DNA from: an uncultured Oscillospiraceae bacterium
GTDB lineage: Bacteria; Bacillota; Clostridia; Oscillospirales; Oscillospiraceae
Length of the DNA stretch: 64,000 nucleotides
Assembly: GCA_910587285.1 (NCBI GenBank)
Contig: CAJULM010000008.1
Span: 1-64,000, forward strand
Direction of reading: 5' to 3'
Shown here: one piece after another, positions 41,012 to 50,293 of the stretch
Numbering within the stretch: the stretch's first letter is position 1
Layout of the letters: every line of letters starts with the position of its first letter
Program-made: the position numbers and the translations under genes
The notes under the pieces: generated by a model
The model's database searches: none
The model's input: only the letters and a program-made list of their open reading frames with translations
Told to the model about the DNA's origin: nothing

Positions 41012-42475
41012 ATGAAAAAACGCATCGCCGTGCTTGCGCTGGCCGTTCTGCTGGCAGTCACCGTCAGCCCAGCAGCCCAAGCCGCCCCAGACCGGGGCTC
41101 CCCCTTCGCCGATCTGCAAGAGGACCACTGGTCCTATGAATACGTGGCCGGCCTGTATGAGCAGGGCGTGGTGAACGGCTATCCTGACGGGACCTTCCGC
41201 CCTGCGGGGAGCGTCACCTGGGGCGAATCCTTCAAGCTCATCCTGCTGGCCATTGGCTGCGAGGAGCCGGAGCGCGATCCCGAGCAGCATTGGGCCTATC
41301 CGTACATCCAGCTCGCCCTGGACAACCGTCTGGTCTATGTCTATGATGAGGAAACTCTGGACCAAGTGCCCACCCGGCTGAGCGTGGCCCGCATGGCGGC
41401 CCGGGCGCTGGACCTGACGGACATCTCCGGCGAGAGCCCCTACACTGACTGCTCCGACGGCTACGTGACGGAGCTGTTTGAGAAGGGGATTATGGACGGC
41501 TTCCTGGAGGACGACGGCAGCCGAACCTTCCGCCCGGAGGAGCCCATTTCCCGGGAACAGATCTGCGCCATCCTTCAGCGGATGATGGATGCGGATTTTA
41601 CCCAGCGCCCCGGTATGTTCCAGTACAGCAACTACTGGCTGGATGAGCTGGAGGGCGTGCCCCTGTCCACCTTCACCCCCGAGCAGTTTGTGGAGGACGA
41701 GCGGGGCCGGCTGAGCTGGACCGGCGGGGGCTGGTACGCCCACGGCATCGACGTGTCCGGCCACAAGAGAGAGATCGACTGGACGGCGGTGGCGGAGGAC
41801 GGCATCGACTTCGCCATCGTCCGGGCGGGCAACCGCTTCTATGGCAAAAACGGCAGCGGAGCAGTGGCGGAGGACTCCTATTTTGACGCCAATATGCAGG
41901 GGGCCATCGCCGCGGGGCTGGACGTGGGGGCCTACTTCTTTTCAAACGCCATCACTGTGGAGGAGGCGCTGGAGGAGGCCGACCTGCTGCTGTCCAAGCT
42001 GGAGCCATACCGGGAGTACGTCACCTACCCGGTGGTGTGCGACTGGGAGTACCTGGGAGGCAAGGAGTCCCGGGCCTACGGCGTGGACGCCAAGGTGATC
42101 ACCGAGTGCATCGCCGCCTTCTGCCAGCGGGTGGAGGAGGCGGGCTACCAGCCCATGGTCTACTTCAACAAGTACTGCGGCTATGTGAAGATGGACCTGA
42201 GCAAGCTCACCCGCTACCCCTTCTGGTACGCGGAATACACCGATTACGAGAATGTGCCCAGCTGCCGCTACGGCTTCCAGATGTGGCAGTACACCTCCAG
42301 CGGCCAGGTGGAGGGCATCCAGTCCGATGTGGATATGAACCTGTGCTTTGTGCCCTTCCCCCTGCCCGCCCAGCCCGACCCGGCGCCGGAGGGGGAGCCC
42401 TCCCAATCCCCGTTGGACCCGGAGCCCACTCAGCTCCCGTTCCCGGAGACAGCTCCGCCTCTATATCCCGCGTGA
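41012..42475 (+). CDS. Secreted GH25 lysozyme with N-terminal SLH repeats
   Basis: 487 residues. Signal peptide about 1-26 (KKRIAVLALAVLLAVTVSPAAQAA). Three SLH repeats about 30-195 (FADLQEDHWSYEYVAGLYEQGVVNGYPDGTFRP, ...WAYPYIQLALDNRLV..., VTELFEKGIMDGFLED...FRPEEPISREQICAILQRM). GH25 muramidase domain about 248-445 with GIDVSGHKREIDW, FAIVRAGNRFYG, and the catalytic VVCDWEYL (D-x-E), then MWQYTSSG. Proline-rich tail. Here SLH comes first, opposite to the SLH proteins at 27-33 kb. Cell-wall remodelling or daughter-cell separation. Confidence 0.92.
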   Translation: MKKRIAVLALAVLLAVTVSPAAQAAPDRGSPFADLQEDHWSYEYVAGLYEQGVVNGYPDGTFRPAGSVTWGESFKLILLAIGCEEPERDPEQHWAYPYIQLALDNRLVYVYDEETLDQVPTRLSVARMAARALDLTDISGESPYTDCSDGYVTELFEKGIMDGFLEDDGSRTFRPEEPISREQICAILQRMMDADFTQRPGMFQYSNYWLDELEGVPLSTFTPEQFVEDERGRLSWTGGGWYAHGIDVSGHKREIDWTAVAEDGIDFAIVRAGNRFYGKNGSGAVAEDSYFDANMQGAIAAGLDVGAYFFSNAITVEEALEEADLLLSKLEPYREYVTYPVVCDWEYLGGKESRAYGVDAKVITECIAAFCQRVEEAGYQPMVYFNKYCGYVKMDLSKLTRYPFWYAEYTDYENVPSCRYGFQMWQYTSSGQVEGIQSDVDMNLCFVPFPLPAQPDPAPEGEPSQSPLDPEPTQLPFPETAPPLYPA

Positions 42476-42476
42476 G

Positions 42477-42512
42477 AAACGCCCCTCCCCCAAGCAGGGG
42501 AGGGGCGTTTTC
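42477..42512. terminator. Bidirectional terminator
   Basis: AAACGCCCCTCCCC/GGGGAGGGGCGTTT stem between convergent genes. Confidence 0.85.
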
Positions 42513-43432
42513 TATCCGATAAATTCATGCAGCAGGGAGTCCGGCGGTACCAGGGCGGGGTCGATGGGCTGGAACCGGTCCAGGGCGCGGACCAGCTCCA
42601 GCAGCTCGCCCCGGCGCTGGTTTTCCCGGGGCACCGCCGCCATGAGGGGCTTGGCGTAGCTGGCCATCACCGAGGCCTCGTAGGCCAGGGCGGTGTCGAA
42701 TTTGATGTGGGCGGTGTCCCGGTAGGGGGAGATGTACAGCTTTTCTCCCCGGCGCACGTTGGTCCACATATCCAGCGTGCCGCTCACGTCGGTGCCTCGA
42801 AAATTGTAGTCCCGCACCGCTCGCCGGGTGAGACGCAGCCAGGTGCGCTTGAACACCACATGGTCCTGCTCGTCCACAACGTCGCTCCTGGCGGAGATGT
42901 ACAGCCGGGTGGCGTCCGGGTGGCGGCTGGTGAGCTGGGTGTTGAGCGCGTGGATGCCCTCGAAAATGGCCACCTCGTCCCGCCCCAGCTTGAGGGGGGT
43001 GCCCCGGCTGTCGTTGCGCATCTGCCGGGCGAACTCGAACCGGGGCACTAAGATCCACTCCCCGCGGGTGAGCTTTTCAAAATGCTGGTCCAGCAGCTTC
43101 AGGTCCATCATCTCTGGGGACTCGTAGTCGATGGCGCCGTCCGGGGTGCGGGGGAGGACGGCGGGGTCCTGGGTGACGAAATAGTCGTCCATGGACACCG
43201 GATGGGTGCGCACCCCCCGGCGTTCCAGCTCCCGACTGAGCTTTTCCGCCGTGGTGGTCTTGCCGGATCCCGAGGGACCGGACAGCAGCACGACAGGGCT
43301 TTTTTTCAAGTTGGCGCAGATCTGTTCGGCGGCCCGGGCGATCTTGTCCTGATAGCCCTGGTCGCACGCCTCCATAAATCCCACGGGGTCGCGCCGGACG
43401 GCAGCGTTGATTTCGGTGAGCCTGTAGGCCAT
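42512..43432 (-). CDS. Nucleoside kinase, uridine kinase-like (PRK/Udk)
   Basis: 306 residues. Walker A LLSGPSGSGKTTTAEKL near 49-65, base/lid region SMDDYFVTQDPAVLPRTPDGAIDYESPEMMD near 79-110 and IFEGIHALN near 158. An N-terminal ~40-residue extension replaces the TGS/ThrRS-like part found in longer Firmicute homologues. Phosphorylates uridine/cytidine or a related nucleoside; exact substrate not shown. AAAGGAGG precedes the start. Confidence 0.88.
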   Translation of the reverse strand: MAYRLTEINAAVRRDPVGFMEACDQGYQDKIARAAEQICANLKKSPVVLLSGPSGSGKTTTAEKLSRELERRGVRTHPVSMDDYFVTQDPAVLPRTPDGAIDYESPEMMDLKLLDQHFEKLTRGEWILVPRFEFARQMRNDSRGTPLKLGRDEVAIFEGIHALNTQLTSRHPDATRLYISARSDVVDEQDHVVFKRTWLRLTRRAVRDYNFRGTDVSGTLDMWTNVRRGEKLYISPYRDTAHIKFDTALAYEASVMASYAKPLMAAVPRENQRRGELLELVRALDRFQPIDPALVPPDSLLHEFIG

Positions 43433-43560
43433 ATTGCGCCTCCTTTAAAAAAGCTTTGAAGATGTGAAAAAAACGGGCGAAAGTGCATCGGTTCGGCGGT
43501 GGATTCTTTGCCCCGCCGACGGTATAATGAGGGGGTAATCAACGAAAGGAGCGAGTGAAA

Positions 43561-44016
43561 ATGAGTTTAGGAAACAGTTTGTGGAGTGCCCGTAAGAAAT
43601 GCGGTCTGTCCCAGGAGGAGGTGGCGGAAAAGCTGGGGGTGAGCCGCCAGACCATCTCCAAGTGGGAGACGGACGAGACCCTGCCCGACATCCGCCAGTC
43701 CAAGCGGCTGGCCGCGCTGTACCGGGTGACGCTGGACGAGCTCATCGACTTTGACCTGGACGTGCAGGAGGTGCAGCAGGCCATTGAGCGCACCAGCGAC
43801 GCGGTGACGGAGAAAATCGACTGGACCGCCGCCTGGGGAAAGAAGTACCCCATCCTGGTGGCATACCAGGAGCAGGTGGACCCAGCGCCCTATGCCCAGG
43901 GGCTGGTCGAGCTGCTGGACCGGCTTAAAAAGGAGTACAGTTACAGCGAGCTGGATGCAATGCTGGTGCTTAAGGACATCTTGGCCAAGGTGTGGCAGGC
44001 CCGGAAGAAGGGGTGA
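43561..44016 (+). CDS. XRE-family regulator
   Basis: 151 residues from ATG 43561 (AAAGGAG, spacing 9). HTH about 3-60 (LSQEEVAEKLGVSRQTISKWETDETLPDIRQSKRLAALYRVTLDELI), then a soluble helical domain about 75-150 with no membrane segment. A TATAAT lies at 43522 without a convincing -35. Its 3' end overlaps the convergent gene at 43970 by 47 bases. Confidence 0.85.
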   Translation: MSLGNSLWSARKKCGLSQEEVAEKLGVSRQTISKWETDETLPDIRQSKRLAALYRVTLDELIDFDLDVQEVQQAIERTSDAVTEKIDWTAAWGKKYPILVAYQEQVDPAPYAQGLVELLDRLKKEYSYSELDAMLVLKDILAKVWQARKKG

Positions 44017-44575
44017 GGCACTTTGCCTGGGCCCAGGCGCGGGCGAAGTACCGCTTCATAAAGGCCCTCTGGGCCGGGTCGCCGGAGTAGAACTGGTCCC
44101 GCCGGATGACCTCGGCGATGAGCTGAGTGAGCTCCTCCTGCCGCTGGGGCGGCTGAGCGCTGTACCGTAGCACCTTCAGCCGCCCCGCCGCCTCGTGTTC
44201 CAGCAGAGCTGCGTACACATCGGGGACATACTGCGCCTCCACGGGGGTGTCCCCTTCTGCGTAAAACAGGCTTTCGCGCCCCTCCGCCGCCCGGGCGCCT
44301 TCCCTGGGGGCGCGGTAGAGCCAGCCGGAGACGCCGTCATAAAACGCCCGAAGCTGGTCGGGGAACTGTTCCTCATAGATGGCCGTGCCGTCTTCCACCC
44401 GGCCGGTGACGTGCTTGACGGAGGATCCGGTGCGCTCCTCGTCCCAGATGTAGAACAGGGCGTAGGGCACGCAGTCGGTGAGGTAGACCACCCGCGTGTC
44501 CGTGCCGTGGAGGGTGGAACGGGCCTCCAGGACCGCAATCCCCGCCGTGGCGGAGCCGTGGTAGAGATATTCCAT
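43970..44575 (-). CDS. Unrecognised protein, possible ADP-ribosyltransferase-like fold
   Basis: 201 residues, starting EYLYHGSATAGIAVLEARSTLHGTDTRVVYLTDCVPYALFYIWDE. The order YHGS ... VYLT ... A-x-FYI resembles the H-Y strand pattern of ART/PARP/RNA phosphotransferase-fold proteins, but no full catalytic H-Y-E/[QED] triad can be assigned by eye. Twelve bases after mutL in the same direction, so probably the last gene of the mnmE-dtd-mutL run. The 3' end overlaps the opposing XRE gene. Confidence 0.65.
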   Translation of the reverse strand: MEYLYHGSATAGIAVLEARSTLHGTDTRVVYLTDCVPYALFYIWDEERTGSSVKHVTGRVEDGTAIYEEQFPDQLRAFYDGVSGWLYRAPREGARAAEGRESLFYAEGDTPVEAQYVPDVYAALLEHEAAGRLKVLRYSAQPPQRQEELTQLIAEVIRRDQFYSGDPAQRAFMKRYFARAWAQAKCLTPSSGPATPWPRCP

Positions 44576-44587
44576 AAGACCTCCTGA

Positions 44588-46576
44588 TTATGTCCGCTTA
44601 AACTGCTTTTCCAGCTGATTTTTGGTCAGCTCAATGGCCACCGGCCGGCCGTGGGGGCAGTATTTTACTTCCCCGGACAGAACCATGCGGGCCACTGCCT
44701 CCAGCTCCTCCGCCCCGCTGCGCCAGCCGCCCTTGATGGCCGCCTTGCAGGCCATGGTGTGCAGCAGCTCGTCCCGGGCGGCGGAGGGGTCGGCGGTGCC
44801 GGTCAGCCGTAGCCGCCGGGCCAGCTCCAGCAGGGCGCTTTCGATGTCCCCGGCGTCCAGGTAGTCCGGCGAGCAGCGCACCGCCAGCGCGGTGGAGCCG
44901 AACTCCTCCACCTGGAAGCCGAACTGGGCCAGCAGCTCCCCCTGGCTCAGCAGGAGCTCCAGCTCCTCCGGAGTGGGGGAGAGGGTGACGGGGGTTAAAA
45001 GCTCCTGCACCATAGGCTGGTAGTCCGCCGCCTTGAGCCGGTCAAAATTGGCCCGCTCATGGGCGGCGTGCTTGTCGATGAGCAGAACCCGGTCCCCCTG
45101 CTCCACCAGCACATAGGTGTGGAACAGCTCCCCCCGGACCACCCAGGGCTCTTCCTGTGGAGCGGGCTCCGGCTGGGGCGGCGGGCTGGGAGGGACGGGG
45201 GCGGGCTTTGACTGGGGCGGCGGTTCAGGCTGAGTCCGCTGGGCTGGGGCTTCCGCCTCCATTGGGCGGGGTTTGGCCTGCTGGACAGGGGGCGCTTTTT
45301 CCACCGGAGGCGGAGACAGCTTCTCCGGCAGGGGCTCCACCCACTGGAAGGGGGAGTCCTTCTTTTTTTGCGCCGCCGGGGGCGGGGCCGCAGTCTTAGC
45401 CGCCGGCGGCGGGGCGGGCTCAGGCTGCTTTCCCGGCGGAAAGCCCGGCATGGGCTGGAACCGGGCGGCGGGCATGAACTGGGTCCCCGCCTGCCCCTTT
45501 CCTCCGTCGTGGAGGGGCAGGGCGGTCTGCCGGGCGGTCACGGCGTCCTCTCCCTTCACCCCGGGCAGCACCGCCTGGGGGCGGGTGTGGTCCCGGTCCA
45601 GGGCGGAGAGCACCGCGTAGTACACGGTGGAGAACACCGCCTGCTCCCGCTGGAACTTCACCTCGGTTTTGGTGGGGTGGACGTTCACGTCCACCTCGCT
45701 GGGGCGCACGGTGAGGTGGATGACGCAGCCGGGAAATTTGCCCACCATCTTTTGGTTTTTGTAGGCCTCCTCCACCGCAGCGGTCATAAGCCTGCTTTTG
45801 ATATACCGGCCGTTGACGAAAAAGTGCTGATAGCTCCTGCTGCCGCGGCAGCAGGTGGGCAGGGAGGCGAAGCCCTCCGCGGCCATCCCCTCGCCCGACC
45901 CCTTCACGGGGAGAAGGCCAAGGGCGATGTCCCGGCCCATGACGGCGTAGACGGCGCTTTTGAGCTGGCCGTCGCCGGGGGTGAGCAGCTCCTGCCTGCC
46001 ATCCCGGATGAATTTGACGCTCAGTTCCGGGTGGGACAGGGCGGTGCGCTGGACCACGGCAAACACCGCCGCCCCCTCGGCGGCGTCCTTTTTCATAAAC
46101 TTCAGCCGGGCGGGGGTGTTGAAAAACAGCTCCCGCACGGTCATGGCGGCGCCCTTGGGGCAGCCTGCCTCCTCCTGCCCAGTGACCACTCCCGCCTCCA
46201 CGGTGAGGAGCGTGCCCAGCGCCTGGCCCTGGGTGCGGGTGAGCAGCTCCATTCGGGCCACGGCGGAGATGGCCGCCAGCGCCTCCCCGCGAAAGCCCAG
46301 GGTGCCGATGGCCTCCAAATCCCGCTCAGTGGCGATTTTGGAGGTGGCGTGGCGCAGGAAGGCGGTGGCGGCCTGGTCGGCGGGGATGCCGCAGCCGTTG
46401 TCCGTCACCCGGATGAGGGACATCCCTCCGTGGGAAATCTCCACCGTGACAGCGCTGGCCCCGGCGTCAATGGCGTTTTCCAGCAGCTCCTTCACCACGC
46501 TGGCGGGGCGCTCCACCACCTCGCCGGCGGCGATCAGGTCGGCCACGTGGGGGTCTAATTGTTTAATTACCGCCAT
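44588..46576 (-). CDS. mutL: DNA mismatch repair protein MutL
   Basis: 662 residues from ATG 46576, one base after the dtd stop (GAGG site within dtd). GHKL ATPase N-terminus: ELLENAIDAGAS near 33, VTDNGCGI near 57, ATSKI near 81, GFRGEALAAIS near 96. A long proline/glutamine-rich linker (about 360-470) joins the C-terminal dimerisation domain with DKHAAHERANFDRL near 490 and ACKAAIKGG near 613; the C-terminal CPHGRP (about 643) is the metal motif of endonuclease-type MutL. mutS is not in the window. Confidence 0.95.
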   Translation of the reverse strand: MAVIKQLDPHVADLIAAGEVVERPASVVKELLENAIDAGASAVTVEISHGGMSLIRVTDNGCGIPADQAATAFLRHATSKIATERDLEAIGTLGFRGEALAAISAVARMELLTRTQGQALGTLLTVEAGVVTGQEEAGCPKGAAMTVRELFFNTPARLKFMKKDAAEGAAVFAVVQRTALSHPELSVKFIRDGRQELLTPGDGQLKSAVYAVMGRDIALGLLPVKGSGEGMAAEGFASLPTCCRGSRSYQHFFVNGRYIKSRLMTAAVEEAYKNQKMVGKFPGCVIHLTVRPSEVDVNVHPTKTEVKFQREQAVFSTVYYAVLSALDRDHTRPQAVLPGVKGEDAVTARQTALPLHDGGKGQAGTQFMPAARFQPMPGFPPGKQPEPAPPPAAKTAAPPPAAQKKKDSPFQWVEPLPEKLSPPPVEKAPPVQQAKPRPMEAEAPAQRTQPEPPPQSKPAPVPPSPPPQPEPAPQEEPWVVRGELFHTYVLVEQGDRVLLIDKHAAHERANFDRLKAADYQPMVQELLTPVTLSPTPEELELLLSQGELLAQFGFQVEEFGSTALAVRCSPDYLDAGDIESALLELARRLRLTGTADPSAARDELLHTMACKAAIKGGWRSGAEELEAVARMVLSGEVKYCPHGRPVAIELTKNQLEKQFKRT

Positions 46577-46577
46577 A

Positions 46578-47012
46578 TTATACCTCGAGTAATATAGTGA
46601 TAGGTCCGTCATTCTGGGAGAACACCTGCATCTCGGCGGCGAACTCCCCGTGCTCCACCTGGAACCCCTTCTCCCGGCAGGCGGACATGAACCGCTCGTA
46701 GAGGGGGACGGCCAGGTCGGGCTTGGCCGCGTGGGAGAACCCTGGGCGACGGGAGGAGGTGTCGGCGTACAGGGTGAACTGGCTCACCACCAGCAGCGCG
46801 CCCCCCACTGCGGCCAGGTTCAGGTTCATCTTTCCGTTCTCATCGTCAAAAATGCGCAGGCCGCACACCTTGTCCGCCAGCTTGTCGGCGGTGGCCTGCG
46901 TGTCCTCCGGGCCCACCCCCAGCAGCACCAGCAGACCCTGGTCGATGGCTCCGTTTATCTTATCGTCAATCTCCACCCGGGCGTTTTTTACCCGCGTCAC
47001 AACTGCCTTCAT
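46578..47012 (-). CDS. dtd: D-aminoacyl-tRNA deacylase
   Basis: 144 residues, standard length. MKAVVTRVKNARVEI start, LVLLGVGPEDT near 28, catalytic SQFTLYADTSSRRPGFSHAA near 77-96 and NDGPITILLE at the end, the Gly-cisPro region of Dtd. Removes D-amino acids mischarged on tRNA. Followed immediately by mutL. Confidence 0.95.
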   Translation of the reverse strand: MKAVVTRVKNARVEIDDKINGAIDQGLLVLLGVGPEDTQATADKLADKVCGLRIFDDENGKMNLNLAAVGGALLVVSQFTLYADTSSRRPGFSHAAKPDLAVPLYERFMSACREKGFQVEHGEFAAEMQVFSQNDGPITILLEV

Positions 47013-47055
47013 GGCGAGCCCTCCTTGTTTCCCTCACAGAAATGGTAAAATTTTC

Positions 47056-47511
47056 CTAACTGCATCTCCCGCCGGAACGCGCAGTTCCGGGCCACGTAGG
47101 CATCCAGCCCTGGTCCTGGGGGGTGTACGGTTCAGGGAATTCCTTCAGGCCGGGGAACTCCCGGCGGCGCTGTTCCATCATCACCCGCTCGTCCTCGGCG
47201 GTGTGCCGCCCGTGCTCCGCTACCAGCACCGGGGCCTTTCGGTGTTTGGACATCGCCGCCGCCTCGTAGTCCATGGCGTACCAGCGATAGCCCCCGATGC
47301 GTGAAACGACATGGCCGTATTCGAGCGCCCATTCGGGAGGCGGCTGCTGCCCGTGGGCCTGGTCAAACGCCGCAGAATCCATCCCCATCGCGGCCCACAC
47401 TTCTATCAGGGATGCCCGCTGCTTTTCCTCCTGCTGGAACTCCCGGACATAGGAGCGTGCACACAGGTCGGGCCGGTCTGTGAAGACGTGGAGGATATTT
47501 TGGAACAGCAT
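47056..47511 (-). CDS. Hypothetical protein
   Basis: 151 residues from ATG 47511 (GGAGGGG, spacing 9). Begins MLFQNILHVFTDRPDLCARSYVREF; charged, Trp- and Tyr-containing, no membrane helix or known motif seen. Lies between mnmE and dtd in the same direction with small gaps, so transcribed with housekeeping RNA/DNA repair genes. Function not inferable. Confidence 0.6.
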   Translation of the reverse strand: MLFQNILHVFTDRPDLCARSYVREFQQEEKQRASLIEVWAAMGMDSAAFDQAHGQQPPPEWALEYGHVVSRIGGYRWYAMDYEAAAMSKHRKAPVLVAEHGRHTAEDERVMMEQRRREFPGLKEFPEPYTPQDQGWMPTWPGTARSGGRCS

Positions 47512-47568
47512 CACGGAGAACCCCTCCTTTTTGGCTATTATACACCGCCAAGGGGTCCCTGTCATGCT

Positions 47569-48984
47569 TTATTTTCCCACGCAGAACCGCTCAAAGATCC
47601 GGGCGGTCACGTCCTCCCGCACAGTGCGCCCCGTCAGCTCGCCCAACGCGGCCATGGCCTCCTCCACGTCGGCCACCGCCGCGTCCGGGGCCAGTCCCGC
47701 CTCCAACGCCGCCGCGCCGCGCCGTATGGCCTTCTGAGCCCGGCCCGCCGCCTCCGCTTGGCGGGCGTTGGTGAGCAGGGCTTCGGTCTGCGCGCCTGTG
47801 TCGGCCGGGAACAGCGCCGCCACCGCCTGCTCCAGCTCATCCAGTCCCTGGCCGGTCTTGGCGGACACCTCCACCGACCCGGCAAGGGCGGACTGCCTTT
47901 CCGTCAGCAAAACCGGTCCGCCGTCCCCGCCGATGACACAGCCCAGGGCGCTGCGGTTTTGAGTGAGGTCCTTTTTGGAGGCCACAAAAATCCAGGGCTT
48001 TCCGGTTTCCTCCACCGCCCGCAGAAGCTCCGCGTCCTCCTGGGTGATGCGGGAGGAGGCGTCCACCACCGCCAAAATCAGTTCCGCCCGCTCCATGGCC
48101 GCGCGGCTTCGCTCCACTCCCAGCCGCTCCACCTCGTCCTGCGTCTCCCGCAGCCCCGCCGTGTCCACCAGGCGCAGCAGCACGCCGCCAAAGCTGACCC
48201 GCTCCTCCACCGTGTCCCGGGTGGTGCCGGGGATGTGGGTGACGATGGCCCGGTCGTAGCCCAAAAGCGCGTTGAACAGGGTGGACTTGCCCGCGTTGGG
48301 CCGGCCCACAATGGCGCAGGGAATCCCCTCGTTCAAAAGGCGGCCCCGGCGGTAGGTGGCGGCGAGCGCGTCCAGCCGCTGCGCCGCGCCGGCGAGCGCC
48401 TGGGCCAGCTCAGCCGCCTGAAAGGGCTCAATGTCCTCGTCTGGGTAGTCCAGCACGGCGTGAAAGTGGGCGCACAGGTCGGTGAGCTGCCGATAAACGC
48501 CGTCCACCGCCCGCTCCAGCGCACCGCCCAGCTGCCCTGCGGCCTGATAGACGGCGGCGGGGCTCTCCGCGTGGATCAGGTCGGCCACCGCCTCGGTGCG
48601 GGTGAGGTCCAGCTTTCCGTTCAAAAATGCCCGCTGGGTGAACTCGCCGGGCCGGGCCTGCCGGGCTCCGGCGGCGAACAGCGCCTCCAGCGCCAGCGCC
48701 AGCGCCGCCGGGGAGCCGTGGCATTGCAGCTCGGCGGTGTCCTCCCCGGTGTAGCTGCGGGGAGCGCGGGAGATGGCGCACAGGCAATGGTCGATGACGC
48801 CGCCGTCCTTGTCGTGGAGTGCGCCGTATACCAGCGTCCGGTCGGGGCGCTGTGCCATGGGCGCGCCGTAAAAGGGGGTGAACACCGTGTCCACGGCGGC
48901 GACGGCTTCCGGCCCGGACAGGCGGAGAATGCCGATGGCGCAGGGGACGGGCGGGGTGGCGATAGCGGCGATGGTGTCGTTCAT
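47569..48984 (-). CDS. mnmE: tRNA modification GTPase MnmE
   Basis: 471 residues. N-terminal TrmE domain (DTIAAIATPPVPCAIGILRLSGPEA; RSYTGEDTAELQCHG near 82), helical domain, inserted GTPase with GRPNAGKSTLFNALLG near 228, DTAGLRETQDEVE near 274 and ASKKD near 334, and the invariant C-terminal FCVGK whose Cys is the family mark. Makes the cmnm5U wobble modification with MnmG, which is not adjacent here. GGAGGT site. Confidence 0.95.
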   Translation of the reverse strand: MNDTIAAIATPPVPCAIGILRLSGPEAVAAVDTVFTPFYGAPMAQRPDRTLVYGALHDKDGGVIDHCLCAISRAPRSYTGEDTAELQCHGSPAALALALEALFAAGARQARPGEFTQRAFLNGKLDLTRTEAVADLIHAESPAAVYQAAGQLGGALERAVDGVYRQLTDLCAHFHAVLDYPDEDIEPFQAAELAQALAGAAQRLDALAATYRRGRLLNEGIPCAIVGRPNAGKSTLFNALLGYDRAIVTHIPGTTRDTVEERVSFGGVLLRLVDTAGLRETQDEVERLGVERSRAAMERAELILAVVDASSRITQEDAELLRAVEETGKPWIFVASKKDLTQNRSALGCVIGGDGGPVLLTERQSALAGSVEVSAKTGQGLDELEQAVAALFPADTGAQTEALLTNARQAEAAGRAQKAIRRGAAALEAGLAPDAAVADVEEAMAALGELTGRTVREDVTARIFERFCVGK

Positions 48985-49020
48985 GGGAGGGCACCTCCAA
49001 CGGTAGTCATGTTCCGCAGC

Positions 49021-50172
49021 TCAGAATAGACGGGCGATTTGCGCCTCGTCCCAGTGGTATTGTTCAGGAAGGGCGGCGCATCCAAAGCGCAGGAAGCCAA
49101 ATTCTGGGACACTTCCCCGGTCTATGGTGGCGTCAAACCACAGCCATTCTCCGTCCAGCTGTGCGACGTTCCACATATGGGGCTCGCTGAAATACTTGCC
49201 GGTTACGTTGTAGCAGGGGATGCCGGCGTGCTCGAACAGCAGCTTGAGGGCGTGGGCATAGCCGCCGCAGATGGCCTGCCCGTCCCGCAGGGCGCCCACC
49301 GCAGTGTGGGACTCGTAGGGTATATTCACCCTGTCCGAGTAATACCGCTGGTCGTACTGCACGTGCGCGGTCAGGTAGGCATAGAGAGCTTCCGCCTTCT
49401 CCCGGTCTGTCGTGGAGTCCGTCACCAGCTGCGCCGCCACCTCGCCGGCCAGTCGGTCGGCCTCGTCCAGCATCGCAAGGCATTCCTCCAGGGTTGTGCC
49501 CATGGCCGGCGTGCAGGTGATCTGGGTTCCGTCCCGGTTCAAAGCGCACAGAATATAGCCGCCGCCAACCTGCTGCAACGCGAGATTTATATGGTCTGGG
49601 GGCAGGGTGGGATCCGTGATGCGTATGGGAAAGGATGCCTCTCCCATATGGGTTTGGGCTGCGGCAATCAGCTCTTGAAGCGTGGCGGCGGAGAGGGCGC
49701 TATCCTCCGCGGGATAATCCCCGGTCTTATACGGCATATAGGACACCACGCGGATCAAAAGGTCCCCTTCCACGAGGGGAGAGACATCATAGGCGTATTT
49801 TAACTCCGGGTACTGCTTTGTCAGGCCGTAATATAGATTTTTCACATCAATTTCCGGCGTTTGATTGAAGGAAACCTGAGAAATGTCCATGGCCGGGGGC
49901 TGCCGGATTTCGCTGATGGCGGCGTACAGTACCTCCTGGATATCCTCAGGTTCGGCGATCACCACAGGCTCAGTGGGTTCCTCGGGCTCAGCTTCGGAGG
50001 GCTGTGCGGTGGGCGGCGGAGGCGTGGGACGCTCCGCCCTTTCGGACACGGCGGCCGAAGGGGAGGGGAGGGCGGAGGGCGGGACCTGGGAGGAAGGGGC
50101 GCAGCCGTTGAGCAGCAGGACGAGTCCCGCCAGCAGCAGAAGGATATGAGCTCTTATGTGTGTACGTTCCAT
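49021..50172 (-). CDS. Transglutaminase-like lipoprotein
   Basis: 383 residues from ATG 50172. Lipobox LVLLLNGCAP (Cys near 20) then a Ser/Pro/Glu-rich spacer (about 22-75). The C-terminal transglutaminase-like core has Cys in GQAICGGYAHALKLLFEHAG (about 306), His in EPHMWNVAQLDG (about 336) and Asp in WLWFDATIDRG (about 349). Surface-anchored; same catalytic arrangement as the SLH protein at 28875. Substrate unknown. Confidence 0.85.
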   Translation of the reverse strand: MERTHIRAHILLLLAGLVLLLNGCAPSSQVPPSALPSPSAAVSERAERPTPPPPTAQPSEAEPEEPTEPVVIAEPEDIQEVLYAAISEIRQPPAMDISQVSFNQTPEIDVKNLYYGLTKQYPELKYAYDVSPLVEGDLLIRVVSYMPYKTGDYPAEDSALSAATLQELIAAAQTHMGEASFPIRITDPTLPPDHINLALQQVGGGYILCALNRDGTQITCTPAMGTTLEECLAMLDEADRLAGEVAAQLVTDSTTDREKAEALYAYLTAHVQYDQRYYSDRVNIPYESHTAVGALRDGQAICGGYAHALKLLFEHAGIPCYNVTGKYFSEPHMWNVAQLDGEWLWFDATIDRGSVPEFGFLRFGCAALPEQYHWDEAQIARLF

Positions 50173-50251
50173 GATTAGGAGGATCCCCTTTCTCTTTTTG
50201 CGGCAGGCATCTGCAAGGGACGCGCCCAAAGCCTTTCCTCAGTATAAAGCA

Positions 50252-50286
50252 ACGCCCGCCGGAAAACAAGAGTTTCCGGCGGGCGT
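50252..50286 (-). terminator. Probable terminator
   Basis: Fourteen-base stem ACGCCCGCCGGAAA/TTTCCGGCGGGCGT; weak T-run (TTGCTTT) on the minus strand. Confidence 0.5.
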
Positions 50287-50293
50287 GACGCAT

